Of a stretch of 64,000 nucleotides of DNA, positions 1 to 8,206 are shown one piece after another. The stretch's first letter is position 1. Each line of letters begins with the position of its first letter. Origin of the DNA: RACS-047 sp031553855 (GTDB lineage: Bacteria > Bacillota > Clostridia > Christensenellales > Pumilibacteraceae); contig JAVBKW010000026.1 in assembly GCA_031553855.1 (NCBI GenBank), forward strand, positions 35,271 through 99,270. Reading direction: 5' to 3'. The notes below the pieces were generated by a model. The model was not told where the DNA came from, did no database searches, and saw only the letters and a program-made list of their open reading frames with translations. A program made the position numbers and the translations under genes.

Positions 1-1
1 T

Positions 2-493
2 AGGCGTCTTGATTCTTTGGGGAGGATAGTTATACCCAGAGAATACAGAAAAATGCACAAGATAAAGGAATCCGACCCGCTGGAGATCATCGCTATGGAT
101 AACGGCGAGATAATCATAAAAAAGGTCGATCTTTCCGCAGAGCTGATAGGCGAAAGCGTATCGGTCATCGATGCGTTGCACGAAACCTTATCTTTTAGCG
201 TGATGGTGTCGGACAATGAAAAGTTTTTGCTCGGCGTAGGGAATATGAAAGGCGCGCTCAGCGAAAAGCCTATAGGCTCTAAGCTTTCTAATTTGATAGC
301 CTCGCGCAAAAGCTTTAACGGCGCCTGCGCGGATATGGGAATAGAGGGCGGCTATGTTTGCGCCTGTCCGGTCTTTAAAGAAGACGTTTTCGGGGCATTG
401 TACATATTTTCCGACTACCAGATAAGCGCAAGCGATGAAACCTTGCTTAAAACGCTTTCAAAGGTTTTAGGCGCAAATATGCAGAAATATTAA
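2..493 (+). CDS. spoVT: SpoVT-type AbrB/GAF regulator (5-prime end outside window)
   Basis: The reading frame is open through the left window edge and codes for RRLDSLGRIVIPREYRK, the core of an AbrB swapped-hairpin DNA-binding domain, so the true start lies upstream. After about 45 residues of AbrB domain comes a GAF-like sensor domain of about 110 residues (ICADMGIEGGYVCACPVF-type core, read here as GACADMGIEGGYVC). This AbrB plus GAF arrangement is that of SpoVT, the forespore regulator of endospore formers, about 178 residues in Bacillus. An internal TTG at 17 exists but would cut the AbrB domain, so I do not use it. It could be another AbrB-family paralogue, but the order before secG/rnr and the GAF half favour SpoVT. 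Confidence 0.8.
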   Translation, partial: RRLDSLGRIVIPREYRKMHKIKESDPLEIIAMDNGEIIIKKVDLSAELIGESVSVIDALHETLSFSVMVSDNEKFLLGVGNMKGALSEKPIGSKLSNLIASRKSFNGACADMGIEGGYVCACPVFKEDVFGALYIFSDYQISASDETLLKTLSKVLGANMQKY

Positions 494-524
494 GCAAATC
501 ATTAAAAAAATCACTGTTAAATAC

Positions 525-553
525 TTGCAATTAATCTATGCCTGTGTTAGAAT
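525..553 (+). promoter_or_regulatory. Promoter for secG
   Basis: TTGCAA at 525-530, a 17 bp spacer, and TAGAAT at 548-553 form a sigma-A type promoter about 40 bp before secG. The position between spoVT and secG fits a separate transcription start. Confidence 0.6.
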
Positions 554-592
554 TATACGACTGAAGTCTTTTTATTTAAACAGAGGTATAAA

Positions 593-922
593 ATGAATTA
601 TAACGCTTTAAACTTTATATCGGCAGCGATATTGCCCGACTGGGTAACAAACTCGTTCCCTATCATAAGAATAGTAATGCTTATCCTGCTTGCGGTAATT
701 TCGGTAGGTATGATAATCGTCGTTCTCATCCAGCCGTCCAACTCAGAGGGTATGGGCGCGCTCGGCGGAACCGCATCGGATACCTATTACGAGAAAAACA
801 AGGGCCGTTCCATCGAAGGCCTGATGAAGAGGCTCACGATCATATTCGGAATAACAATTGCGGTTATCTCAATACTCTTCTTTGTGACTCTTGTTATATA
901 TCCGGTAGGATACGGCATCTAA
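593..922 (+). CDS. secG: Protein translocase subunit SecG
   Basis: This 109-residue protein is the small SecG subunit of the SecYEG translocon in the cytoplasmic membrane. Two membrane helices are visible at about residues 23-47 and 80-102. Between them is the SecG signature VVLIQPSNSEGMGALGG, followed by a short polar loop. The start ATG is preceded by AGAGGT. It is longer at the N-terminus than the usual 75-80 residues by about 20 residues. It is followed by its own terminator and then by rnr, the usual Gram-positive neighbour; the smpB gene that often comes next is not in this window. Confidence 0.93.
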   Translation: MNYNALNFISAAILPDWVTNSFPIIRIVMLILLAVISVGMIIVVLIQPSNSEGMGALGGTASDTYYEKNKGRSIEGLMKRLTIIFGITIAVISILFFVTLVIYPVGYGI

Positions 923-931
923 AATGAAAGT

Positions 932-969
932 AAAACGGGCGTTGGAACATTAGAAACGCCCGTTTTTTT
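932..969 (+). terminator. Intrinsic terminator after secG
   Basis: AAACGGGCGTT at 933-943 pairs with AACGCCCGTTT at 955-965, followed by a run of T residues. It ends the secG transcript before rnr. Confidence 0.85.
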
Positions 970-1039
970 TGTGTAAAACGGAATTAAACAAACTTTAGAA
1001 AACTATGGCGCGGCAACTATAGCGCAAGGACAATCAAAT

Positions 1040-3100
1040 ATGGCAACAATAAAAAAAACTAAAAAGAGAACTCCGCCTAAGAAAAGTGCGGGCATTCAGG
1101 CTAAAGCAAAATCTAATAAAAAGCAAACGGGATTCGGGGCGGCAAAGAAGAGCGGCGGCGCGGGATATCCAAAAAAGAAACCGGGTACCTCGTTAAGCGG
1201 ATATTTAATCGGCACGATCGACTCAAGTACAAAAGGCTACGGCTTTTTGTCGGTTGAGGGAATGGATGAGGATATTTTTATTCCGGCAAACGCTATGAAC
1301 GGAGCTATGCACGGCGATACGGTCAAAGCGCTAAAAACCTCTTCAAAAAGAGGCGGCGGAGAGGGCGAGGTCGTAGCGGTTTTGGAGCGCGGATATAAAA
1401 CTATCGTATGCTCATTTGTCGATAACGGCGGATATTTTTACGCAGAGTCGGATGAACGCAAATTTGCAGGCGACATTGCAATTGCAAAAAACGCCGCCTT
1501 AAACGCAAAAAACAAGGATAAGGTCGTCGTGCAAATCACGTCGTATGACACTTTTAAGGGTATAGAGGGCAAGGTCATTGAGGTTTTGGGGCAGCCGGAC
1601 GAGAAAAACGTCGATATGCTTTCGATAATCCGCGCCCACAACCTATATGAAACTTTCCCTAAAAGCGTGCTTGCCGAGGCTGACCGCCAGCCCGATTCGG
1701 TTTTGCCAGATGAATGGCAAGGCAGGACTGACTTTACCGATTGCGCATCTATCACTATCGACGGCGAAGACTCGCGCGATTTTGACGACGCGGTGTATAT
1801 AGAAAAGCTTGACGGTTTTTACAGGCTGTACGTGCATATCGCCGACGTTACGCATTACGTTAAGTTCAATTCAAAGCTCGATAAAGAAGCTTTTAAGCGC
1901 GGCACGAGCGTATATTTTCCCGACCTCGTACTGCCTATGCTGCCAAAAAAACTCTCGAACGGCATCTGCTCGCTGAATGAAAACGTAGAGCGGCTTGTTT
2001 TAAGCTGTATTATGGATATCGACGGCGCGGGAAATACGCTGCGTCACAAAATAGCAGAGGGCGTTATAAAATCTAAGCACAGAATGACGTATAACAAGGT
2101 TTTTAAAATCCTTGAGGGCGATACGGAATTAAATAAACAGTATGCCGATATCGCGCCTATGCTCAAAAATATGGAGGAGCTTTCAAAAATCCTTTTCAAA
2201 AAGCGTGAAAACAGGGGAGCGGTGGAATTTGACCTTACGGAAAGCCAGATAATTCTCGACGATGAGACAGGCAAAGTAAAGGAAATCACGAAAAAACCGC
2301 GCCTCAATTCACACAGGATGATAGAGGAATTTATGCTTGCGGCAAATGAAACTATCGCAGCGCATATGTTCTCACTACAATCGCCGTTTGTGTACCGTTC
2401 GCACGAAGCCCCGCCTTCAGAAAAACTTGAAACGCTTAACGATTTTTTGAGCGCGGTCGGCGCCGAACACGATTTGAGCGAAAAACCGTCGCCTAAAGAA
2501 ATAGCGCAGCTTCTTAAATCCGCGCCGGAAAATTTGGCGCCGGTCATTAACAGGGTTGCCTTGCGTTCAATGTCTAAAGCAACATATGAGCCTGTAAATA
2601 ACGGCCATTTCGGGCTTGCCGCTGAGTTTTACTGCCACTTCACTTCACCGATACGCCGCTATCCCGACCTCTGCATCCATCGCATAATAAAGGATTATCT
2701 GCATAACGGCAAGAGCTGTTTTGCAAAATATGAGGATTTTGTTGCCGAGGCGTCAAAGGTTTCAAGCGAACGCGAGCGCGATGCTGAAAAAGCGGAACGT
2801 GAGGTGGACGACCTTAAAAAAGCCGAATTTATGTCGCATAAGATCGGCGAAAAATTTGAGGGCACTATCAGCGGCGTAACCGAATGGGGATTCTTCGTCG
2901 AGCTTGAAAACAGCTGCGAGGGGCTTGTCCGCACAGAAAACCTGCCGGGAATCTCATATCTTTATAATCCAAGGACCTTGTCGCTTTCAAACGGCGCACT
3001 CACCTACCGCATCGGAGATAAGGTGAAAATCATTGTTGAGAGCGCGGCTGCCAGCAGAATCAACTTCATTTTAGATCAAGACGTTCAAGAGTTTAATTGA
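1040..3100 (+). CDS. rnr: Ribonuclease R, 3-prime to 5-prime exoribonuclease
   Basis: A 686-residue RNase II/R family enzyme that degrades structured RNA processively in the cytoplasm. After a Lys-rich N-terminus of about 50 residues comes a cold-shock OB domain (KGYGFLSVEG...DIFIPANAMNGAMHGD), then the RNB catalytic domain with the metal-binding motif DGEDSRDFDD at about residues 241-250. A C-terminal S1 domain (TISGVTEWGFFVELENSCEG) lies at about 605-680. The length is slightly short of the usual 700-800. AAGGA sits about 15 nt before the ATG, a weak ribosome site. RNase R normally works with tmRNA/SmpB in quality control, but those genes are not here. Confidence 0.95.
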   Translation: MATIKKTKKRTPPKKSAGIQAKAKSNKKQTGFGAAKKSGGAGYPKKKPGTSLSGYLIGTIDSSTKGYGFLSVEGMDEDIFIPANAMNGAMHGDTVKALKTSSKRGGGEGEVVAVLERGYKTIVCSFVDNGGYFYAESDERKFAGDIAIAKNAALNAKNKDKVVVQITSYDTFKGIEGKVIEVLGQPDEKNVDMLSIIRAHNLYETFPKSVLAEADRQPDSVLPDEWQGRTDFTDCASITIDGEDSRDFDDAVYIEKLDGFYRLYVHIADVTHYVKFNSKLDKEAFKRGTSVYFPDLVLPMLPKKLSNGICSLNENVERLVLSCIMDIDGAGNTLRHKIAEGVIKSKHRMTYNKVFKILEGDTELNKQYADIAPMLKNMEELSKILFKKRENRGAVEFDLTESQIILDDETGKVKEITKKPRLNSHRMIEEFMLAANETIAAHMFSLQSPFVYRSHEAPPSEKLETLNDFLSAVGAEHDLSEKPSPKEIAQLLKSAPENLAPVINRVALRSMSKATYEPVNNGHFGLAAEFYCHFTSPIRRYPDLCIHRIIKDYLHNGKSCFAKYEDFVAEASKVSSERERDAEKAEREVDDLKKAEFMSHKIGEKFEGTISGVTEWGFFVELENSCEGLVRTENLPGISYLYNPRTLSLSNGALTYRIGDKVKIIVESAAASRINFILDQDVQEFN

Positions 3101-3116
3101 GTCAAAAAGAATGAAA

Positions 3117-3164
3117 CAAATTAAAAGGAAACAAACGGTTATAACCTTTGTTTCCTTTTAAATT
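3117..3164 (+). terminator. Long inverted repeat between convergent rnr and minus-strand gene
   Basis: TTAAAAGGAAACAAA at 3121-3135 pairs with TTTGTTTCCTTTTAA at 3147-3161, 15 bp without mismatch, with a small palindrome in the loop. The arms end in A/T runs on both sides, so it may stop transcription from both strands. Confidence 0.65.
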
Positions 3165-3227
3165 GGGTTAAAAATGTCAGATGACGGGGTTATTAAAAAA
3201 ATTCAACAGAACTTAAATTATTGCCTG

Positions 3228-3635
3228 CTATTTAACGTTAGTGTAATTCATTTCCGTGACCCAGTCTGCGATTATCCTTTTAAGTTGTCTTTCATAAGCC
3301 TGCCTTAAAACGTTGTATTCTTCCCATTTTGCGCTGACTTCGGCCTGAGACCTGTCCAGCTCCGCTTTAAGCTCGAACATTTTTGAAAAGCGCGCGTCGA
3401 GGCTTGCCTTCATCTCCTCATACCGCGAATCCGCGCCTGAAAAGGAACTTGATTGCGAAGTTGAATTTTGTTCGTCTAAAACGCGGTAGTTCCCGTCCGG
3501 CCTTTGGGCTCCGGGCAGTATTCCCACGATGATAGTTCCGCCGGGTATTTGGGGCGGTACGGGCTTATCTTTGGCTTGCGAAACCGGAGCGCAGGCAACG
3601 CTCGCGGCTGCTAATGCGATAACTGCTAAATTCAT
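3228..3635 (-). CDS. Hypothetical exported protein with C-terminal coiled coil
   Basis: I do not recognise this 135-residue protein. A good ribosome site (AGGAAGG, about 10 nt upstream on the minus strand) supports the start. The first 20 or so residues (MNLAVIALAAASVACAP) look like a signal peptide without the usual N-terminal Lys/Arg; a Cys at residue 15 might be a weak lipobox (S-V-A-C) or simply near a signal peptidase I site. A Pro/Gly-rich linker (PVPPQIPGGTIIVGILPG) and a Ser-rich patch follow. From about residue 70 to the end the sequence is charged and heptad-like (EELKAELDRSQAEV-type), so a coiled coil is likely. It stands alone between convergent rnr and divergent infC. Confidence 0.6.
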   Translation of the reverse strand: MNLAVIALAAASVACAPVSQAKDKPVPPQIPGGTIIVGILPGAQRPDGNYRVLDEQNSTSQSSSFSGADSRYEEMKASLDARFSKMFELKAELDRSQAEVSAKWEEYNVLRQAYERQLKRIIADWVTEMNYTNVK

Positions 3636-3808
3636 ATTTTTTACCTTCCTTTAAATAATTTTTGTATTACTATTATGTTTCGCATTGTTTGCTTTTTATG
3701 CACAATTACCAAATTTTATGATAAAACTGAATGTTTGTATGATATTAAATAAGCCGTTAAGTACCCTTAAATTAATAAATAATGAAAGAAAAAAGCCGGT
3801 AAAATTAC

Positions 3809-3837
3809 TTGACAAAAAAAAGAAATTATTATAGAAT
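3809..3837 (+). promoter_or_regulatory. Promoter of the infC-rpmI-rplT operon
   Basis: TTGACA at 3809-3814, 17 bp of A-rich spacer and TAGAAT at 3832-3837. It starts a leader of roughly 175 nt before infC. Confidence 0.75.
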
Positions 3838-3843
3838 AGTTTT

Positions 3844-4020
3844 GTTAGAAGAGAATTGTTCTCACCGTCAGGTATTTTATCCGAAACGGTAACGCGTATC
3901 AACCTTTATTAATATTTTTTGGTATTAGTAATTTTGTAGCGGACGGAGCAATCTCTGTCCGCTTTTTTTGCGTAAAAATATAATAGCTGCGCCAAAACAG
4001 CTGTTAGGAGGGAAACTACT
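3844..4020 (+). ncRNA. infC operon leader (L20-leader type attenuator)
   Basis: The non-coding leader between the promoter and infC contains an upstream stem (ACCGT near 3863 with ACGGT near 3890) and an intrinsic terminator just before the infC ribosome site. In Bacillus this operon is controlled by L20 binding to such a leader, promoting termination. The position and terminator match that logic; I cannot show the L20 binding site itself by eye. Confidence 0.6.
3938..3969 (+). terminator. Attenuator terminator in infC leader
   Basis: AGCGGAC at 3938-3944 pairs with GTCCGCT at 3957-3963 and is followed by seven T residues. It lies about 50 nt before the infC start and after the operon promoter, so it is an attenuator rather than the end of another gene. 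Confidence 0.75.
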
Positions 4021-4536
4021 ATTAACAAAGAGGTTGAAATCAACGAAAGGATCCGCGACAGGGAGATCCGCGTAATCGACGAAAACGGCGCCCAGCTCGG
4101 TATCATGAGCGCGGCGGAAGCTAACCGTATAGCCGATCAGAAAAATCTTGATTTAGTCAAAATAAGCCCGACGACCGTTCCGCCCGTATGCAAAATTATG
4201 GACTACGGTAAGTATAAGTTCGATACTGCAAAAAGAGATAAGGATGCGCGCAAGAACCAAAAGGCAAGCGAACTCAAAGAAGTCTGGCTTTCGATGACGA
4301 TTGAAAACCACGACCTTGAAACAAAAGCCAAGTCGGCGATGAAGTTTTTGACTGCCGGCGATAAGGTCAAGGTTTCTATCCGTATGAAAGGGCGTCAACA
4401 GGCTCACGCGATTTTAGGCGTAGACGTAATGAACAGGTTCTTTGCTATCGTCGAATCAGTCGCCGTTATGGAGAAAAAACCGCTCACAGAGGGGCGCAAC
4501 ATTTTGATGGTGCTTTCACCTAAAAAACAAGCTTAA
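4021..4536 (+). CDS. infC: Translation initiation factor IF-3 (ATT start)
   Basis: IF-3 binds the 30S subunit and checks start-codon selection. The first in-frame ATG (4105) falls inside the conserved N-terminal domain, after INEERIRDREIRVIDENGAQLGI-like sequence (seen here as EINERIRDREIRV), so it cannot be the start. A strong AGGAGGG at 4006-4012 lies 8 nt before ATT at 4021, giving a 171-residue protein of normal length. AUU is the known autoregulatory start of infC in Escherichia coli and Geobacillus, because IF-3 rejects it. Motifs include VPPVCKIMDYGKYKF in the linker and VKVSIRMKGRQQAH in the C-terminal domain. First gene of the infC-rpmI-rplT operon. Confidence 0.93.
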   Translation: MNKEVEINERIRDREIRVIDENGAQLGIMSAAEANRIADQKNLDLVKISPTTVPPVCKIMDYGKYKFDTAKRDKDARKNQKASELKEVWLSMTIENHDLETKAKSAMKFLTAGDKVKVSIRMKGRQQAHAILGVDVMNRFFAIVESVAVMEKKPLTEGRNILMVLSPKKQA

Positions 4537-4571
4537 TCATACAGTAGTTTAGTCAATCTAGCTTTTATTCG

Positions 4572-4602
4572 CCGGTTTGATTTATAGAAAAAATTAAACC
4601 GG
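4572..4602 (+). promoter_or_regulatory. Hairpin between infC and rpmI
   Basis: CCGGTTT at 4572-4578 pairs with AAACCGG at 4596-4602, with further A/T pairing inside. There is no T-run after it, so it is not a terminator. It may be a processing or translational control site for rpmI-rplT. Confidence 0.4.
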
Positions 4603-4672
4603 ATAGTTTAATAACGTCGGCGGACGTATAATCAGCGCAATAAATAGAAAACAATTTCGGAGGATAAATTTT

Positions 4673-4870
4673 ATGCCAAAAATGAAAAGCCACAGCGGTG
4701 CAAAAAAGCGTTTCCGCCTGACCGGCAGCGGTAAGGTCAAGAGAGGCCAGCAGGGCAAAAGCCATATTCTGAACAAAAAGAGCAGAAAGAGAAAGGTCGC
4801 GTTGCGTCAAACGGCGTATATGGGGTCGCTTAAACAAGAAAAGTCTATGAAGACTCTTATCCAGAAGTAA
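4673..4870 (+). CDS. rpmI: 50S ribosomal protein bL35
   Basis: A 65-residue, very basic protein starting MPKMKSHSGAKKRFRLTGSG, the canonical bL35 N-terminus. CGGAGG precedes the ATG. It lies between infC and rplT, the conserved order, and is a component of the large ribosomal subunit. Confidence 0.97.
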   Translation: MPKMKSHSGAKKRFRLTGSGKVKRGQQGKSHILNKKSRKRKVALRQTAYMGSLKQEKSMKTLIQK

Positions 4871-4885
4871 AGGAGAAAACGCAAT

Positions 4886-5242
4886 ATGAGAATTAAAAGA
4901 GCAGTCAACGCTGTTAAAAAGCGCAGAAAAATAATGAAGCTTGCCAAAGGTTATTTTGGCTCAAAGTCACGTTCATACCGTATCGCAAGAGAAGCGGTCA
5001 TGAAGTCGCAGATGTATGCCTTTGTTGGCAGACGCTTAAAGAAAAGAGATTTCAGAAAGCTCTGGATAGCGCGTATCAATGCTGCGGCAAGATTAAACGG
5101 ACTTTCATACAGCAAATTTATGTACGGACTTAAGCTTTCCGGCATCACGTTAAACCGCAAGGTATTGGCCGACATCGCCGTCAGCGACGCAGGTGCGTTC
5201 AAAGCCTTGGCTCAAACCGCTTCTAAAGCAGTTGCAAAATAG
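4886..5242 (+). CDS. rplT: 50S ribosomal protein bL20
   Basis: A 118-residue protein with the bL20 features: a very basic N-terminal extension (MRIKRAVNAVKKRRKIMKLAKGYFG) and the globular part containing RDFRKLWIARINAAARLNGLSYS. AAAGGAG precedes the ATG, 15 nt after rpmI. bL20 is an early assembly protein and, in Bacillus, the repressor of this operon through the leader RNA. Confidence 0.97.
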   Translation: MRIKRAVNAVKKRRKIMKLAKGYFGSKSRSYRIAREAVMKSQMYAFVGRRLKKRDFRKLWIARINAAARLNGLSYSKFMYGLKLSGITLNRKVLADIAVSDAGAFKALAQTASKAVAK

Positions 5243-5251
5243 TTTTTTTCG

Positions 5252-5288
5252 GAAAGAGTGTCCACAAAAAAGCGGCACTCTTTTTTTG
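5252..5288 (+). terminator. Intrinsic terminator after rplT
   Basis: AAAGAGTG at 5253-5260 pairs with CACTCTTT at 5276-5283, followed by a T-run. It closes the infC-rpmI-rplT operon. Confidence 0.85.
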
Positions 5289-5323
5289 CAAATTTTTTCT
5301 ATCGGTTAATCGGCAATTAAATT

Positions 5324-6073
5324 ATGGAAATAATAACTTCAGGCGACAATCAAAAGGTAAAAAATATTATAAAGCTGTACGACAAAAAATACAGGGATAA
5401 AGAGGGGCTCTTTGTCGCTGAAGGCGTACGGTGGATTTTTGACGCCGTCGAAAACAATGCTCAAATCGAGCTTATCGCTGTGCGCGAGCCGGACTTTGAA
5501 AAATTTAAAGATTGGCTTAGAGACTTAAAAGATAAAACGATAGTCCTTTGCGATGCGGTTTTTTCCAAAGTAGCGCAAACTGAAAGCTCACAAGGTATTT
5601 TAGCGGTTTTTAAAACCGCGCTCAATCCTTTTCCCTGCAAGGGCAACCACATTTTGTTTTTAGACAGGGTGCGCGATCCGGGCAATATGGGCACTATAAT
5701 CCGTACGGCTTGCGCGGCCGGATACGGCGATATCGTTTTAAACAATTGCGTCGATATCTATAATCCAAAAGTAGTGCGCAGCAGTATGAGCGCGCTGCTC
5801 AAGGTCCGTTTTTACGAGGGCGGGGCGGAGTCGCTTGAGCAAATGAAAAAAAGCGGCTATAAAATAATAACCGCAGATATCGGCGGAGAGGACGTATTCA
5901 AGCTTAAGGAAAAGCCGCAAAAGCTGTGCTTAGTCATAGGAAACGAGGCGGATGGGATAAGCGAAAACGTTAAGAGGGTTTCAGATATGAGCGTTGAGAT
6001 ACCTATGGAAAATATCGAGTCGCTCAACGCCGCAGTAAGCGCGGGAATACTAATGTATTTATTGAAATACTAA
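5324..6073 (+). CDS. TrmH/SpoU-family rRNA 2-prime-O-methyltransferase
   Basis: A 249-residue SPOUT-superfamily methyltransferase that moves a methyl group from S-adenosylmethionine to a ribose 2-prime-OH in RNA. An N-terminal L30e-like substrate-binding domain (about 1-100) is followed by the knotted SPOUT domain. All three motifs are visible: DRVRDPGNMGTIIRTA (114-129), LVIGNEADGIS (203-213) and IPMENIESLNAAVSAG (226-241). The exact target is not clear from sequence; in many Firmicutes a TsnR/RlmB-like gene follows rplT, which is the case here. There is no good Shine-Dalgarno before the ATG. Confidence 0.88.
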   Translation: MEIITSGDNQKVKNIIKLYDKKYRDKEGLFVAEGVRWIFDAVENNAQIELIAVREPDFEKFKDWLRDLKDKTIVLCDAVFSKVAQTESSQGILAVFKTALNPFPCKGNHILFLDRVRDPGNMGTIIRTACAAGYGDIVLNNCVDIYNPKVVRSSMSALLKVRFYEGGAESLEQMKKSGYKIITADIGGEDVFKLKEKPQKLCLVIGNEADGISENVKRVSDMSVEIPMENIESLNAAVSAGILMYLLKY

Positions 6074-6142
6074 TATATTTGTAAAAATAACAAAAATAAC
6101 TTTAACTTTAACTTTAATTTTTTTAATATTCGGAGGTTTTTT

Positions 6143-6874
6143 ATGTCGGGGCATAGCAAATGGGCGACTATAAGACGTGCAAAAGGAAAAACGGACGCGG
6201 CAAGGGGTAAGGTTTTTACTAAGCTTGGCAGGGAAATTGCCGTCGCAGTAAAGGCCGGCGGGCCGGATCCCGCTTCAAACTCAAAGCTAAGGGACGTTGT
6301 TTCCAAAGCAAAAGCGGCAAATATGCCAAACGATAATATTTCCAGAAGTATAAAAAAGGCGAGCGGCGAGCTTGGCTCTATAAACTATGAAACCGTTATT
6401 TATGAGGGCTACGGCATAGGCGGTATTGCGGTCATAGTAGAAACGCTTACGGATAATAAAAACAGGACTGCGGGAGACGTGCGCCATATTTTCGATAAAT
6501 GCGGCGGCGCAATGGGTACGACCGGCTGCGTTTCGTATATGTTTGAAACAAAAGGCGTTATCGTAATTGAAAAGAAACCCGGTATGGACGACGACGAGGT
6601 TATGATGACAGCAATTGACTGCGGAGCCGAGGATTTTAACGTAGGCGATAACGAATATGAAATATCAACTTCGGTTGCAGATTTTTCCGCCGTCAGAGAA
6701 GCTTTAGAAAATAAAAATTATACTTTTCTTCAGAGTGAAATTTCCAAAATACCTGCAAACTACGTAAACGTGGCCGAGCCGGATAAGTTCTCCAAAATGC
6801 TCGATCTCTTTGACGATAACGACGACGTGCAAGAGGTGTACCATAACGCCAATATGCCTGATGAAGAGGAATAA
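6143..6874 (+). CDS. yebC: YebC/PmpR-family protein (TACO1 family)
   Basis: A 243-residue cytoplasmic protein starting MSGHSKWATIRRAKGKTDAARGK, the diagnostic YebC N-terminus. The family was first described as transcriptional regulators; recent work on YebC2/TACO1 members supports a role in translation through difficult stretches such as proline runs. CGGAGG sits 8 nt before the ATG. The protein ends in an acidic tail (DLFDDNDDVQEVYHN...DEEE). Stands as a single gene with 70 bp on either side. Confidence 0.95.
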   Translation: MSGHSKWATIRRAKGKTDAARGKVFTKLGREIAVAVKAGGPDPASNSKLRDVVSKAKAANMPNDNISRSIKKASGELGSINYETVIYEGYGIGGIAVIVETLTDNKNRTAGDVRHIFDKCGGAMGTTGCVSYMFETKGVIVIEKKPGMDDDEVMMTAIDCGAEDFNVGDNEYEISTSVADFSAVREALENKNYTFLQSEISKIPANYVNVAEPDKFSKMLDLFDDNDDVQEVYHNANMPDEEE

Positions 6875-6947
6875 TTCCAGTACTCTTTTAGTCTTATCAG
6901 TCAGCAGAAATAACTAGTTCTCGCATTAATTTTAGGAGGTTCCTGTT

Positions 6948-8189
6948 ATGAACGATATCGAAAAAGTTTGTCTATCGGCAAAGGAGCAGGCCTTATACGT
7001 TCAGACTCTTTCAACTGCCGATAAAAATAATATGCTGCGCATCATGGCGTCGGCATTAACGGAAAACGCAGATTATATTATAGAGCAGAACCAAACAGAC
7101 CTAAGAGAAAACAGCGATAAGCCAAAGCATTTTTTAGACAGGCTTATGCTCAACAAGCAGCGTATAGAAGGTATTGCCGAGGGCTTAAAAGTGCTTATAG
7201 CTTTAGACGATCCGGTGGGCGAAACGGTTGAAAAATGGACGGTAAAGAACGGCCTTGAAATCAGCCGAGTAAGAGTGCCTTTAGGCGTTATCGGTATCAT
7301 TTATGAGGCGCGTCCGAACGTTACGGTAGACGCCATAGGACTGTGTTTAAAATCAGGTAATTGCGTGGTCTTGCGCGGCAGTAAGGACGCAATCAGCTCA
7401 AATAAGGCCCTGGTTGGGGTCTTAAAGGCGAGTTTAGCTAAGAACGGCTACAACCCCGAGTTCATTCAACTCATCGTGGACACAACGCGTCAAGGCTCGG
7501 AAATGCTGATGCAGGCGCGCGGTTTTGTGGACGTTTTAATCCCCAGAGGCTCGGCCGGGCTTATCAAAACGGTGGTTGAAAAATCGTCTGTTCCCGTCAT
7601 TGAAACGGGCAGCGGAAACTGCCACGCTTACGTTGAAAAAACTGCGGATTTTAAAATGGCGGCGGAAATTATTGTCAACGGAAAAACTTCCCGTCCAAGC
7701 GTTTGCAATGCGCTTGAGAGCCTTGTCGTCGATAAAGCGATCGTAAAAGAATTTGTTCCGTTTATCGTATCGGAGCTAAAAAAATACGGTGTTGAAATTG
7801 TCGGCGATGAAGAGGCGGTCTTAGCAAGTAAGGATATTATGCCCGCATCGGAACAGGATTTTTATACCGAGTACGAGGCTTTAAAAATTTCAATTAAAAC
7901 TGTCAGCGGAGTTGACGAGGCCGTTGCCCATATCAACGGGCACAGCACGAACCACAGCGAAACCATAATCACAAACGATGAAAAGTGCGCGCAGCTTTTT
8001 TTAAATAAAATAAACAGCGCGGCGGTATATGTGAATGCGTCCACAAGATTCACCGACGGCTTTGAATTCGGGTTCGGCGCGGAAATGGGAATTTCCACGC
8101 AGAAGATGCACGCCCGCGGGCCTATGGGGCTTAAAGAACTTACAAGCTATAAATATCAGGTGAGGGGAAACGGTCAGGTCCGCAAATAA
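6948..8189 (+). CDS. proA: Gamma-glutamyl phosphate reductase
   Basis: This 413-residue enzyme reduces gamma-glutamyl phosphate to glutamate semialdehyde with NADPH, the second step of proline synthesis. It is an aldehyde dehydrogenase-fold protein; the catalytic Cys is Cys253 in NGKTSRPSVCNALES, and the NADP-binding part includes YEARPNVTVDAIGLCLKSGN. AGGAGG precedes the ATG. The partner gene proB (glutamate 5-kinase) is not next to it, which is somewhat unusual. The downstream RadC-like gene begins 18 nt after its stop and probably shares its transcript. Confidence 0.95.
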   Translation: MNDIEKVCLSAKEQALYVQTLSTADKNNMLRIMASALTENADYIIEQNQTDLRENSDKPKHFLDRLMLNKQRIEGIAEGLKVLIALDDPVGETVEKWTVKNGLEISRVRVPLGVIGIIYEARPNVTVDAIGLCLKSGNCVVLRGSKDAISSNKALVGVLKASLAKNGYNPEFIQLIVDTTRQGSEMLMQARGFVDVLIPRGSAGLIKTVVEKSSVPVIETGSGNCHAYVEKTADFKMAAEIIVNGKTSRPSVCNALESLVVDKAIVKEFVPFIVSELKKYGVEIVGDEEAVLASKDIMPASEQDFYTEYEALKISIKTVSGVDEAVAHINGHSTNHSETIITNDEKCAQLFLNKINSAAVYVNASTRFTDGFEFGFGAEMGISTQKMHARGPMGLKELTSYKYQVRGNGQVRK

Positions 8190-8206
8190 ACGCAGAGGTT
8201 AAAACA

